Positions 12,094 through 22,150 are shown, numbered from the stretch's first letter. The stretch is 64,000 nt of DNA from Serinus canaria (GCF_022539315.1 NC_066328.1:2030621-2094620); one strand, 5' to 3'. Numbers and translations: made by a program. Notes: generated by a model from the letters alone, not told the origin.

Positions 12094-13044
12094 CCAAGCC
12101 AGGAGGGTAAGTGGGAACACTGCCCTGCCCAGTCCCAGGCTGTGGCACTGAGGGGACACCATCCCTCACTGACTGTCCCAGGCCGTGGCACTGCAGGGGC
12201 ATCATCCCTCACTTCCACGTGCCCAGAGCTTGCTCAGAGCCCACACGCCATCCTTGTGTGCCCTCTGGTTGGTTCTCCCTTTGGAAAATCTGTAGCCCCC
12301 TTGTCCCTGTGTCCCAGCAGAGGGTGACTGTCCCTTTCTCCTGGTGGCTGCAGGAATTCTGACGTCGGGTGACTGTTCCACCCGGAAGCTGAGTGTGCCT
12401 GGGAGAGGGAGCACGGGGCCGTGCAGGCAGCACCGCGGCTCTGCCGAGGGCCACCGCAGCTGGCAGGGCACCGAGGAGGCCGTGGCCACCAGAGAACACA
12501 GCTGGGAGGACAAGGGACAGCAGAGGACAACAACCTGCCTGACTCAAGGCTCTCAGGATCTTTGTTCAAAAGGTTTAGGTTTGGAGGAGGAGCTCCAAGC
12601 CTAGAAGTATTGTCTGCCTTAAGCTTCTTGCAGCCCTTGTTGTTCAGGTCTGGGTGGTGGTAGAAAGGTGACAGTTGCACACAGCAATCAATTCATTATT
12701 CTTTTCTGCATCCCAAGCTCCCCAGGGCCTCTGAAATGTGTCCCTGGTTCCTCCTGTGCCACAGGGATTGGCCCAGAGAATGGATCTGAGGCCATAAAAA
12801 AGGCAGTTTGTTGTGGAGGGGTGAAGGGAGTAGAGTTTGTGATATTTGGCTCTTTGAGCTGCAGTGGAGCTCAAACTGCAGCCCTGTTCCTAGTTGGAAT
12901 GTCTGTTCTACTGCCACCCCAGATCTGGGCTTCAAAGTCTGTTCCTCCAACCAGCCCACTCTGTTCACTTTGGGTTTTTGCTGTCCTCAGGGGCTGGGTG
13001 TGATCACGTTGTTGGTTTAGGAATGGCATTCACTGAAACACTCC
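12094..13044 (+). other. ANKS3: ANKS3 3' untranslated region and flank
   Basis: After the TAA at 12091-12093 a donor-like GGAGG|gtaagt occurs near 12108, and a possible acceptor (ctgcag) near 12352. A small 3'-UTR intron is therefore possible. I see no protein-coding exon. An AATAAA at 13136-13141 is the first good + strand poly(A) signal, but it lies inside an LTR-like block. Confidence 0.45.
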
Positions 13045-13720
13045 CAACTCACCCACTCCCCCTCCTCACCTCCTCTCCCCTGGGCTGGGATGGAGAGGAG
13101 AACTGGAGGCACAGAAGGTGAAGATCACTGGTAGAAATAAAAGCATTTTACTGGAAACAGCAATGAGATAAGGAACAGTAACAGCAGCAACATTAATGAC
13201 AGAAATGTACAGGAGAGGTCCTGGTCCTGCAGAGATGAGCCCTGTCCTGGCCAGAAGCAGGACATCACTGTTACTCCATCCCCAAGAACTTGGCTTTGTG
13301 CTCAGTGCTCTAGGGCAGAGGTCATTGGCCTGGTGTGCCAAGATCCCAGCAAGGCAGGGATCCCCTGGAAAGACAGGAGAGAGAGAGAGAGAAGGAAGAG
13401 CTGGGACTGCTGAGCTTCTCCTGCCTCTGGCAAGCAGGGGAGTGCCAAGGCAGCAGAGCAGGAGCAGGGATAGCTCTGTGCCCCATGGGAACACAAAGGA
13501 ACCACAGCCCAGACAGAGCTGTGGTGCCAGGCTTTGCTCCTCACCACTGCCTGCCTTTGATGTGCAGGCTTTAGTGCTGGGAAAGAGTTCTGCCAGGGCA
13601 TTCGTGGGTTGGCATTGCCAAGGACAGGCCTGTCCCTGGGAGTGGGTGAGGGTGCAAGGGACCTTGGTGTAGAGTAGTTTCCAGTGACTCTTTGTTCCCA
13701 TTTATTCCTGAAAACTCTAA
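13045..13720 (-). mobile_element. Endogenous retrovirus LTR-like sequence
   Basis: The text around 13095-13210 (tggagaggagaactggaggc, then the AATAAA-containing 'gtagaaataaaagcatttta' and 'aacagcaatgagataaggaa') matches the wording of songbird ERV LTRs in reverse orientation as I remember them. The ends are not clear and I found no target-site duplication, so the boundaries are approximate. The long minus-strand open frame at 13066-13701 is probably not a gene. Confidence 0.4.
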
Positions 13721-15054
13721 GGGGGAAAAACACAACAATCAAAATCTGAAGTCAATGACTGATGACTTGATGAATCAGGGTAAGTCCCTTTGGGAAGAGG
13801 ATGGAGCTGTGTGTTCCTTCTGCTATTTGGACTTTGGGCACAGATCCCAAATATAAAAATCCATCCAGCTCCATCTTTTCAGCTGGTCACCCCTTCTGAT
13901 GAGCTGTCTGAGTCCCTTCAGGCATGGGTGACAATTGGTCTGCCTGCAGTGTCTGTGCTTCCTGGCAGGTGTGGCTCTCTCCACTGTGCCCCCGTGTGCC
14001 TGGCAGTGTCCCCCACTCTGGGGGCTGCGTCCTGCCTGTGCTTGCCTCCCACCCTCAGCACAGGGCACTGTCTTCATCTTGAGCAGATGCCATGGAGCAT
14101 GTGGGCACCCAGTGCCAGCTGCAGGGTGAGGCTGCAGGAGCTTTACCCTGAAGAGTTTGGATGAGGTGGAGGGAATTCTCCTCATGCAGCCCCCCCTGGA
14201 AACTCCTCAGAAGGCTGAGGCTGTGTTGGGAGCAGTGTTCAGGGTTTGTCCCTCATTCCCTGTCACTGGGGTGTTCCAAGGTCTCTCCCTAGCCTTGGTG
14301 GTGCCTCTGGCTGCAGTAATATGGGGGTGTTAGTGCTGTTTCCCTTGAATGTGAGGCAACCCCCCCCAAAAAAACTCCTAAGAGAAAAGCTCTGGCTCAG
14401 CAGTGCCCTCAGGGGGCACTGCAGGGGGCTGTGCAGAACAGTGGCTGAAAGGTGACTGCAGGGATTTGAGGCTTGCTTTGCTAAGTCTGAGCCTGGACTC
14501 AAGGAGGGTTGGGGGATCAACAGGATCTATCCAATACATTAGAATGCCTGGGAAAAGGGGGGAGGTGTGGCAGTGTGTGTGTGAAGGAAAAAGGCCCCAG
14601 TCAGGTGCTGCAGGTGTAAAGGCTTCAGCAGGGGCTGTGAGAGCACCCAAGGGCCCAGCAGAGAGGGGATCTTTGACAACAGAGTATCCCTGAGGGGGCA
14701 ATTCCTTAACTGCAGGATGTGAAGCAGCATTCTTGCAGCTAGGATGGCTGTGCAGGCACCAGGAGTCTGGTGCTACCCTAAGGTAAGCTGTCCATGGAAA
14801 AATAGCATTTGCTGATTTGCAGCAACTGCTATTAAATAGCATTTAAATGAATAAAAGCTGAGATGCCTGTGTGTGGATAAATGAATAAAAGCTGAGACGC
14901 CTGTGTGTGGTGTGTGGGTATCTCTGGAGGGAGCTGGGGCATCCTGAATAAGTTCCCTAATTTATTATTGCAGGGCAATCAGGAGTGCACACAGGGCTTT
15001 CCAGCCTTCTCTGCCTAGCTGGGGGGATGTGGGAATCCAGTGGGAGCTACTGAG
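13721..15054. other. Intergenic sequence, no gene seen
   Basis: This stretch lies between the convergent ANKS3 and receptor genes. Apart from a 34-bp tandem duplication at 14845-14912 I recognise nothing. The open frames are short and overlap on both strands. Confidence 0.5.
14845..14912 (+). repeat. 34-bp tandem duplication carrying AATAAA in both copies
   Basis: The units 'aaatgaataaaagctgagat' and 'aaatgaataaaagctgagac' start at 14845 and 14879, and both continue 'gcctgtgtgtgg'. Each holds AATAAA followed by a GT-rich stretch, which is the layout of a cleavage/polyadenylation signal. Confidence 0.85.
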
Positions 15055-15455
15055 ATACTCCAAGCCCAGGGCTGGAGCCAGGCTCAGAGAGCTGCCTCCT
15101 CTGGTCACCTGGTGAGAAGGCTCCAGGGGCACCTCAGAGCCTCTGCCAGGGTGCAAAGGGGCTCCAGGGAGCTGGAGAGAGACTAGAGACAAGGGATGGA
15201 GGGACAGGACACAGGGAATGGCTCCCACTGCCACAGGGCAGGGCTGGATGGGATATTGGAAGGAATTGTTCCCTGGCAGCGTGGGCAGGCCCTGGCACAG
15301 GGTGGCCGGAGCAGCTGGGGCTGCCCCTGGATCCCTGGCAGTGCCCAAGGCCAGGCTGGGCAGGGCTTGGAGCAGCCTGAGGTGGTGGGAGGTGTCCCTG
15401 CCATGGCAGCTTTAAAGTTCTTTTTCCCCCCACCCCAGTCCATTCTGAGATTCAG
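15055..15455 (+). mobile_element. CR1 LINE fragment
   Basis: Sense-strand CR1 of the same subfamily as the copies at 24455, 58875 and 61110. It contains 'gggctggatgggatattgg', 'ggcaggccctggcacagggt', 'gctgcccctggatccctggc', 'ggccaggctgggcagggctt' and a tail near 'ccattctgagattc'. Confidence 0.85.
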
Positions 15456-15522
15456 CTGTCTGTGCACACCAGCCCTTTCCTCCCCCTGCAGCAGACAGAA
15501 GCAGCAGGCTCTGCTTGTTGAA

Positions 15523-15538
15523 AAATAAATATTTATTT
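15523..15538. terminator. Palindromic two-way poly(A) signal between convergent genes
   Basis: The 16-bp perfect palindrome aaataaatatttattt gives AATAAA on both strands (15524-15529 on +, 15537-15532 on -). On the minus strand it lies about 1.3 kb past the receptor stop codon with no stronger signal between, so it is the best candidate for the end of that transcript. On the plus strand it could catch ANKS3 read-through. This is inferred from motif and position. Confidence 0.5.
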
Positions 15539-16809
15539 ACATCTGAAAAGAGAGTTAATGTGTAAATTGGTCTCGAGGGGGTTCCATCGATCCAGGGCTG
15601 TGACTCCAGGCTGGTGCAGCCTCTTTGCTTTGTGTGCTCGAGGCAGCTCCTGCCTGAGGCACTGGGAGAGGCTCCCCCAGCCCCTCGGGGAAGGGCAGGA
15701 TCTGGAGAACCTCCAGTGTCCATGGGCATCTCCTGGAGCCTCCCAGCTGCTTCCTCCAGCCCGGAGGAGACTCGAGAAAGGAAGGAATGTGGTGGGAACG
15801 AGCTCTGGCAGTGTCCGTGCTGCTCCCTCGGGCTAGAGCGAGGGGCTGGGGCTGGGGGTGTCTCCTGCTCCTCCAGGCCCAGGATAGGAGCAGCCCTGCT
15901 CAAACCACACCACCTCGGCTGCTTCCCTTGCTCCTGAGCTTCCCGGGATCCACAGCCTGCTTGGCTGGGGGAGGATGATGCTTTGGCATCCCACTGGAAA
16001 GGAAACTCCCAGGATTTCAGCCTTTGGCCAGCCTTTGGTTCCTGAGCTCCTGCCATGCTGGCAATGCAGCTTTCCCTCCACAAAGCAGGGGAGGCTGGGC
16101 TGGATGCTGAACCTGGCACGGAGGAGGTTGGGCTCTGCCCCAGTGAGTTGCTGCTCTCAAATCCTTCACTCCCAAGTGGTTTTGAGGCTCCATCCTTGGC
16201 TCTGCCCATGGCAGGGGCACCAGGGGTTTGTGCAGCTGCAGAGCAGCGAGGGGGGATGGGAGCTGCTGTTCTGTGTCGGTGATGAGGGTGGGAGCAGGAG
16301 CAGCCCCTCGCTGTGCAGAGCTTTACAGGGTGGCTGTGGATGCCTGGTGAGCTGGCCCTGGCCTGGGACACAGGGACAGGGAAGCCCTGGCTGTGGTGTG
16401 GCCCAGGGTGCAGGGTGTGGCAGCATCTCCCACTGCCACTGCTGAGGGCCAGGCTGCCCCTGCCTGCTGTGATCCCACAGGTGCCAGGGGGGTGTGGGTG
16501 TCCCAGGGGTTCCCTGTGTGGGAGGTGTCCTGGGGGAGGCTGTCAGGCTCTGCAGGTGCTCAGGCACGGGGAGAAGCAGCAGGGCTGGACACACAGCAAT
16601 GCCTGCAAGAGCCAGGGTGCCACGTCCCACTCGGGTCACAGCAGGGAGGTCCCTTCCAGCAGCTCCAGTGTGGCACAGCCAGACACCCGTCCCAGCCTCG
16701 CCATCCTGGGTGGGCACTGCCCAGCACAGCTTCCTGCAGCCTCCTGCTCTCCAGCCAGGCCCTGTGGCCACTGTGGCCAGCAGCCCCTCTACCCTGGCTG
16801 GTCACCACC
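15539..16809 (-). other. Probable 3' untranslated region of the receptor gene
   Basis: This lies between the receptor stop codon (16810-16812) and the minus-strand poly(A) signal at 15537-15532. Long open frames here (for example 15412-16371 on -, 16166-16771 on - and 16494-17087 on +) are on both strands, overlap each other and match nothing I know. I treat them as chance frames in GC-rich DNA. Confidence 0.5.
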
Positions 16810-19800
16810 TCACTGGGCACAGCAGAGCACCGGGTGATCAAGCTTCCAGAGCTGCCACTTCTTCTTCATCTCGGACTTCACCTGCCATGGAGGGAAGGGA
16901 GAAGGGGCTTATCCGTGGCTGTGCCCCCCCTGCAGGCATAGGGTGGGGTGGGGAAGCCGGGCAGCAGGTGCCATGGCAAGAACAGGGACAAGGACAGGGA
17001 CAGGTACACCCTGTCCCTGTTACCTCTTTGTTGGCAAAGCAGTACAGCACAGCCACCAGGAAGCCCTGCAGGGAGAGCCAGCAGTGAGCCCCCCCTGCTG
17101 TCCCTCTCCTGAGGCTGGGATGGGCTTAGGCTCCCCCCAGGCCACTCCTGGGTGTTTTTAGGGCTGGGGTCCCCATGGCACCGCTGCCCAGAGAGCACAG
17201 GAGGCAGCAGCACAGGGCAGAGGCGCCGCCCTTCCCATGGAAGCACCACAGGGGAGCAAGCTCAGAGAGGGAGCCCCTGATCTCGGCTCCATGGTGTGCC
17301 CAGAGCAAGGATTTGTTTCACTCCCACCTCACCTGGAAGGAGTTGAGGAAGAGGGTGAAGAACACCTTAATGTAGCGCAGGATGCCCGTGGTTTGCTCGT
17401 CCGTGGCGAAGATGAAAACGACCTCGTGGATCCCAAAGAGGGGGATGAGGGTCAGGGTGGCTTTGGCCAGCCTGGGGGACAGTAAAATTCCCAGTTAATT
17501 CCAGGGCGGTCATTGAAGGATGTGCAAGGTGGAGGAGAGGCCCGAGGAGGGGTAGGGAGTGTGGAGGTGGCGTTATCCCGTCAGCCCAGACTGGCCCCGC
17601 CCCACTCCCAGCCCACCTCAGTTTGTAGTCGGCGTAGCCCTTCTGGTTGGCCCGGAGCTTGGCCAGGATCACCTTGAGGATCCGCATGAAGATGAGCAGG
17701 TTGATCTGGGAGGAGGAGATAGGGCAGGGGCACACAGAGCCCAGCACCCCCACCCTGGCTGTGACACTCACCCAGCAGGAAATGGCACCCCCTGTGCTGC
17801 CGAAGCTGCTGCCACCCTTCCTCCCCTCCTGCCATCCCAAAATCCCGGCTACAAAGCAGCAGGAGCCATCCCCCAGCCTCTTTCTCTGGGGTTCAGCACC
17901 CCAGCTTCCTTCATGAACCCCCAGAACCAGGGGTCAGCAAACTGCTGAACCCCCTGTGCGTTTGGCTGGTCCTTGCAGGCCAGCTCTCCCTCCTGGCCGC
18001 TGCTGGAAGCTTCCCAGGGCCAGGAGCCAGGGCTGAGCTGCTGCTGTCCAAACAGACCCGGGGCTGGCAGCTGTTCCCTACCAGGGAGGCGAGCAGGATG
18101 GGGATGCGGATGATCCACCAGTAAGCCATGTTCTCGTTCAGAGCCCAGCACCTGCCGGGGGGGAGAGACAGCACCGTCACCTGGGCTGGGGGCAGCATCA
18201 TCCAAGAGCTTTCCAGCCCCAGCCAGGGGGCTCAGGGACACTCAGCAGCCTCTGAGCATCCCAGCAGGACCCCCCCTCCATCTATCCATTCATCCATCCA
18301 TGCATCCATCTATCCCTGTCCATCCATCCATCCATCCATGCATCCATCTATCCCTGTCCATCCATCCATCCATCCATGCATCCATCCATGCATCCATCCA
18401 TCCATGCATCCATCCATGTATCCATCCATGCATCCATGCATCCATCCATCCATAAATCCATCCATCCATCCATCTATCCCTGTCCATCCATCCATCCATC
18501 CATCCATCCATCCATCCATCCCCACTCACTCCGCGTTCTCCTTCAGGTACTTGGCGGCCATCCAGGGCACCACGAACACCATGGGGGTCCCTGCAAGTCA
18601 CACAGCAAACCCTGTAAAACCAAGCACCCTCCTGAGCTGAGAAACCACCCCCGTGCTGGGGGGGACCCCCGGGGTGGCAGAGCCCCCACCCCACACCCTC
18701 CTGGGACGGTCGGGACCGCAGTGCCCCCGGGTGACACTGGGCACTGTCCCCTCCCCGTGGCACGCCCGGGTGGCCCCTACCCCAGCCCAGGTAGAGGTAG
18801 AGCCTGTAGTAATTCTTCTCGGAGAACACGGCCCCGATGAGCAGCTTGTAGAGGTAGACAGCTTCCACCAGGAACCAGTAGTGGTTGGCCAGGATGCAGT
18901 ATTGCATCAGCACCTGCGCCGCACGGCACCCCAGCGCTGCCTGCACGGGAGAGCCAGCATGGGGCTGCCTGTGCCCACGGGCACCCCACGGCTCACCACT
19001 GGCACCAGGCAGCCCAGGAGATCATCCACGGGGGTGTGGTGCTGCACAGGCACCCCAAGAACCCTGAGAGCTCCCCCATGGGGCCACGGGTGCCCTGAGG
19101 GCCCACCCAGAGGCTGCACAGGCACCCCCAGAGCTCACCCAGCAGGTGCACAGGTATCCCAAGAGTTCACCCGCTGGGTCAGGGGCAGCACAGGCACCCC
19201 AGAAGTGTGTCCGCTGTGTGGATGGGCACCCAGGACCACACACAGGCACCCCTAGACTTCATCCACCCAGTTCATGGGCAACCCTGGCATCCCAGAGCTC
19301 ACCCAGCCGGCGTCTGGGGCTGCACGGGCACCGACCCCCCCCAGCCCTGCCCTGGGCGAGGGTCCCACACTGTCCCCAGCACTTGCCTCGTGGCTCAGCA
19401 GAGCCTCCCAGTCGGCCACCTGCACCAGCTCCACGCCCCAGCGCCGCTCCAGCAGCGCGTCCTTCACCATCACCGAGGTGGCGCGCAGCCCGAAGGAGGC
19501 GAACAGGTTGGCGTGGATGTAATTCCTGGTGCAGCGCAGGTTCCTGCAGGAGCGGGGTCAGACGGGGCCGGCACAGCGGGGAGGGAGCCGGGGTGGGGCC
19601 GTGTCCTACCTGCAGGCGGTGAGGACGAGCAGGGCGGAGATGAGGGTGAGCAGTGACAGCGAGTACCCCACGGTGTAGAGCACCTTGAAGCTCACCATGA
19701 GCCGGCGGGCGCCTTCCTGCAGGGGAGCACAGCGCCAGGGAGCCCAGGTGGGTGCGGGTCCACCCCCGGCCAGGCTGCCCTGGCCATCCCTGCTGTCCCA

Positions 19801-20987
19801 GCCGGGTCCCACCTCCTCAGCAGTGACCTCCAGCTCATCCTCGCACTGGGAGTAGTCCCTCCAGGGCTGGCTGCCGTTCACTGTCACCCACTGACCGTCG
19901 GTGCCACACCTGCGGCTCACCAGCCCGTGCTTCACTGCGGACACCGAGCACCGGCACAGTCCCCCAGGCTCTCCCCAGCCCCTCTCCCGGGATGAGGGAT
20001 CTGCCCCTGCTCAGTGTCCTGCTCCAGGGCAGGCATGGGCAGAGCTGGCTCTGCTCGGAGCCCCAGGCCTCCCCTCACCCCGGGTCTGCTCACGGGTCCC
20101 TCTGCCCCTGTCAGGCGAAGGGAGGGGAACCCTGAGAGCCTCTCCAGCTCAGAACAGCTCAGCCTGAGCTTCCAGCCCGGGGATGGCAGGAGGGCATCCT
20201 CACCTTTCTCAAACCAGGGCAGGTAGAAGGGGCAGGAGACGTTGACAGCAGTGCCAGGGCTCCCATCGGGCCAGCAGGCGTACATGTCAAATGTCCTGTT
20301 ACAGAACAGCCCTTCCAAGGGCAGGGGCAGGGGCAGGGGCAGGGAAAGCCATTGCTCAGATGCTGCTGGCACAGACACACCAAGCCCTGCTATTCCAGTA
20401 CCTCTGAGGGGGCTGATGCCACCCTGAAATGGGCCCATGTGCCCCACACCAGCCTCAGCCCCCCAGGACACCCAGCCCTTGGTACCCATCTGACATGTGG
20501 AGGTTCTTGTCAGTCCCTTGGCTCACCCTCCGTGGGGAGAGGACGTGCAGTCCCTCTGCACCCTCCGGAGCAGAGGATGCTGCAGAGGGATAAGCCCCGG
20601 CCCTGGCCCTGAGTGCCCCGAGCTGGCACGGCCGGTACCTGCCGGGTAGGGCTCGCTCGCCATCCTCCTCAGGCACTCGTCACGGTAGCGCAGCCACTCC
20701 TCGAAGGTCTTCTCCAGCACCTTGGCCCCTCCGTGCTGCAAGCCCAGAGCTGGGTCAGAGCCTCCAGCGCTTTGACTGCCCCCGTGAAGCGCTGCCAGAG
20801 CCTGGGGCTGGGCAGGAGAGCCCGGCCCGGAGCCGGCACGGAGCCGCCCCGCGGGGGTCGGAGCCCGGCAGTGCCAACCCCGCTGCCCCGGCCCCAGCCC
20901 GGGCCTCACCGGCACGGAGGAGAGGAGGCACAGCCAGGCGAGCTGGACGAGGCTCCGCAGGGATCCAGCTCCAGGAATGGCCCTCAT
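16810..20987 (-). CDS. Class B1 glucagon-family peptide receptor, probably GCGL/GCRP receptor (13 exons)
   Basis: Exons on the minus strand: 20987-20910, 20735-20639, 20311-20204, 19934-19813, 19716-19610, 19543-19387, 18940-18781, 18590-18530, 18151-18082, 17705-17617, 17471-17333, 17065-17024, 16881-16810; 1302 nt, 433 residues. A signal peptide (about 1-26) precedes a hormone-binding ectodomain with six cysteines (47, 62, 71, 85, 104, 125) and sequons at N63, N82 and N114. Seven membrane segments follow, with C228-C298 as the expected extracellular bridge. The class B polar residues H182, E249, T355 and Y404 are all present. Motifs [30 protein letters not shown] and [14 protein letters not shown] place it with the GCGR/GLP1R/GIPR group, which signals mainly through Gs and cAMP. 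The ANKS3/CLUAP1 neighbourhood differs from the human loci of those three, so the mammal-lost GCGL/GCRP receptor is the best candidate (subtype about 0.65). An upstream in-frame ATG at 21035 is an alternative start. Intron 6 is GC-AG, and the tail is very short. Confidence 0.92.
16994..17020 (-). promoter_or_regulatory. 10-bp perfect hairpin overlapping the intron 12 donor of the receptor
   Basis: acagggacag (16994-17003) and ctgtccctgt (17011-17020) are perfect reverse complements around a 7-nt loop. On the pre-mRNA the stem begins at intron position +4 of the donor (GT at 17023-17022), so it overlaps the U1-binding site. An effect on splicing is inferred. Confidence 0.5.
18275..18520. repeat. 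(ATCC)n/(GGAT)n microsatellite filling receptor intron 8
   Basis: About 245 bp of CATC repeats, with CATG and TCCC interruptions (ctatccctgtccatcc three times). Intron 8 is only 378 bp, and the array ends about 9 bp from its splice donor (18529-18528). Open frames in the array (runs of His-Pro-Ser-Ile, or Asp-Gly-Trp-Met) are artefacts. Confidence 0.95.
19030..19345. repeat. Degenerate minisatellite in receptor intron 6
   Basis: Imperfect 35-45 bp units are built around 'gcacaggcacccc' followed by 'agagctcaccc'. They recur at about 19043, 19117, 19150, 19190 and 19240. This is the intron with the GC donor. Confidence 0.6.
20319..20344. repeat. GGGCAG hexanucleotide repeat forming a splice acceptor tract
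   Basis: Four GGGCAG/GGGGCA units lie immediately upstream, on the minus strand, of the acceptor of receptor exon 3 (AG at 20313-20312). They read CCCCTG repeats and supply most of the polypyrimidine tract. Confidence 0.8.
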
Positions 20988-21317
20988 GGCCGCTCCCAGC
21001 CTGACCAGTGCTTCCAGTGCCGGGTGGCGTCTCAAACTGGGCCGAGGACCCCGATCCTGGGGAGAGGTGGAGGAACGGGGGCGGTTCGGCTCTGCCAGCG
21101 ACTCGCACCCGGTGGAGGCAGAGATGTGCTTCCCAAGCCAGCAGAGGAGAAGGTCCTGGGCATGGCCTGGGCTGCCACAGCCCCAGGGTCAGCTCCCTGA
21201 TGGAGCCTCCAGGCAGAGCAGCCAGGGTGTAAATGGATCTCACGTCTCGGATGAGCCTGCTCAGCTTCCACCCACCGCCGCCAGCCCCGAGGGGAGCAAA
21301 CGGCACCGTGACAGCCG

Positions 21318-21366
21318 TGACAGCCCCAGTGCCACCCCAGTGCCACCCCGGTGCCACCCCGGTGCC
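21318..21366. repeat. 11-12 bp repeat (AGTGCCACCCC)n
   Basis: Four near copies of 'cagtgccacccc' / 'cggtgccacccc' lie head to tail inside the CpG-rich block upstream of the receptor. Confidence 0.8.
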
Positions 21367-21742
21367 TGGCACCCCTGGTGAGCCGGGAAGGGGCTGCAGG
21401 GACAGGAGGCAGCGAGACCTCTCTGGGGTCCCCTGGGCCCCCACCCCCAGCGGGGTTGGCACCCCCATTCCAGCTGTGTCCCACCACATCCCGCCCGGTC
21501 CCGGTCTCGGCTGGCCCAGACCCCTCCCAGCCCGGCCGGGGGCTCGGGGGAGGAGCAGCTCCGCCACCTCCGGGGCTCCCCATCGCTCGGGGCTGGACGA
21601 TCCCAGCCCGGCCCCCTCCTCCAGCACCGACCTCCCGGTTTGTCCCCCACGAGGGTCCCCAGCCGGTCCCGCTCGGTGCCTGCGGAGGTCCCGGGGCTCC
21701 GCCGCTTCCTCCGCCCGCTTACCCGGCTCCGCGGGACCGGCA

Positions 21743-21912
21743 GTCCCGGTGTCCCGCTCTTCCCGCTCTTCCCGCTGTTCCCGTTGTTCCCGGTGTCCTG
21801 CCCTTCCCGTTGTTCCCGCTGTTCCCGGTGTTCCCGGTGTCCTGCCCTTCCCGTTGTTCCCGGTGTTCCCGTTGTTCCTGGTGTTCCTGTTGTTCCCGGT
21901 GTTCCCGCTGTC
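21743..21912. repeat. 9-bp minisatellite (TTCCCGKTG)n with a longer period
   Basis: About 17 units of TTCCCGCTG, TTCCCGTTG or TTCCCGGTG are interrupted by 'tgtcctgccc'. That interruption recurs after 44 bp (21793 and 21837). The array is in the CpG-rich block and is strand-asymmetric, with the G-rich strand on minus. Confidence 0.9.
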
Positions 21913-22150
21913 ACGGGCAGCCCCGGCTCCGCGAGGTGAACGCGGCGGTGACCGAGCGGCGTCTGCGGCAGAGCCGCCTCCTGCCAGCGCCGTGCCCCGA
22001 CGGGAGGGGGCTTTGGGGGGGCTTCGGGGGGAGTTCGGGGGAGGCACCGCCTCCCGGGGCTCCGGGAGCCCGGTGGGACTCGGGGGGTCCCGGCGCCGCT
22101 GCCCCCAAGCCCGCGGAGCTCCAGCACGGAGCCACGGAGCCCCCCGGCAA

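Noticed and set aside
13066..13701. 211-codon minus-strand frame
   Set aside because: It lies in LTR-like sequence and shows no known protein or retroviral domain.
15412..16371. 319-codon minus-strand frame after the receptor gene
   Set aside because: It starts near the receptor stop and covers the probable 3' UTR. It has low-complexity Ser/Pro content and overlaps other long frames on both strands.
18275..18520. Possible CRISPR-like array
   Set aside because: The regular spacing is a tetranucleotide repeat without unique spacers, and the genome is eukaryotic.
18128..18946. Frames reading His-Pro-Ser-Ile or Met-Asp-Gly-Trp repeats
   Set aside because: They come from the (ATCC)n microsatellite. 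Only the 18940-18781 and 18590-18530 parts are real receptor exons, and those are joined by splicing.
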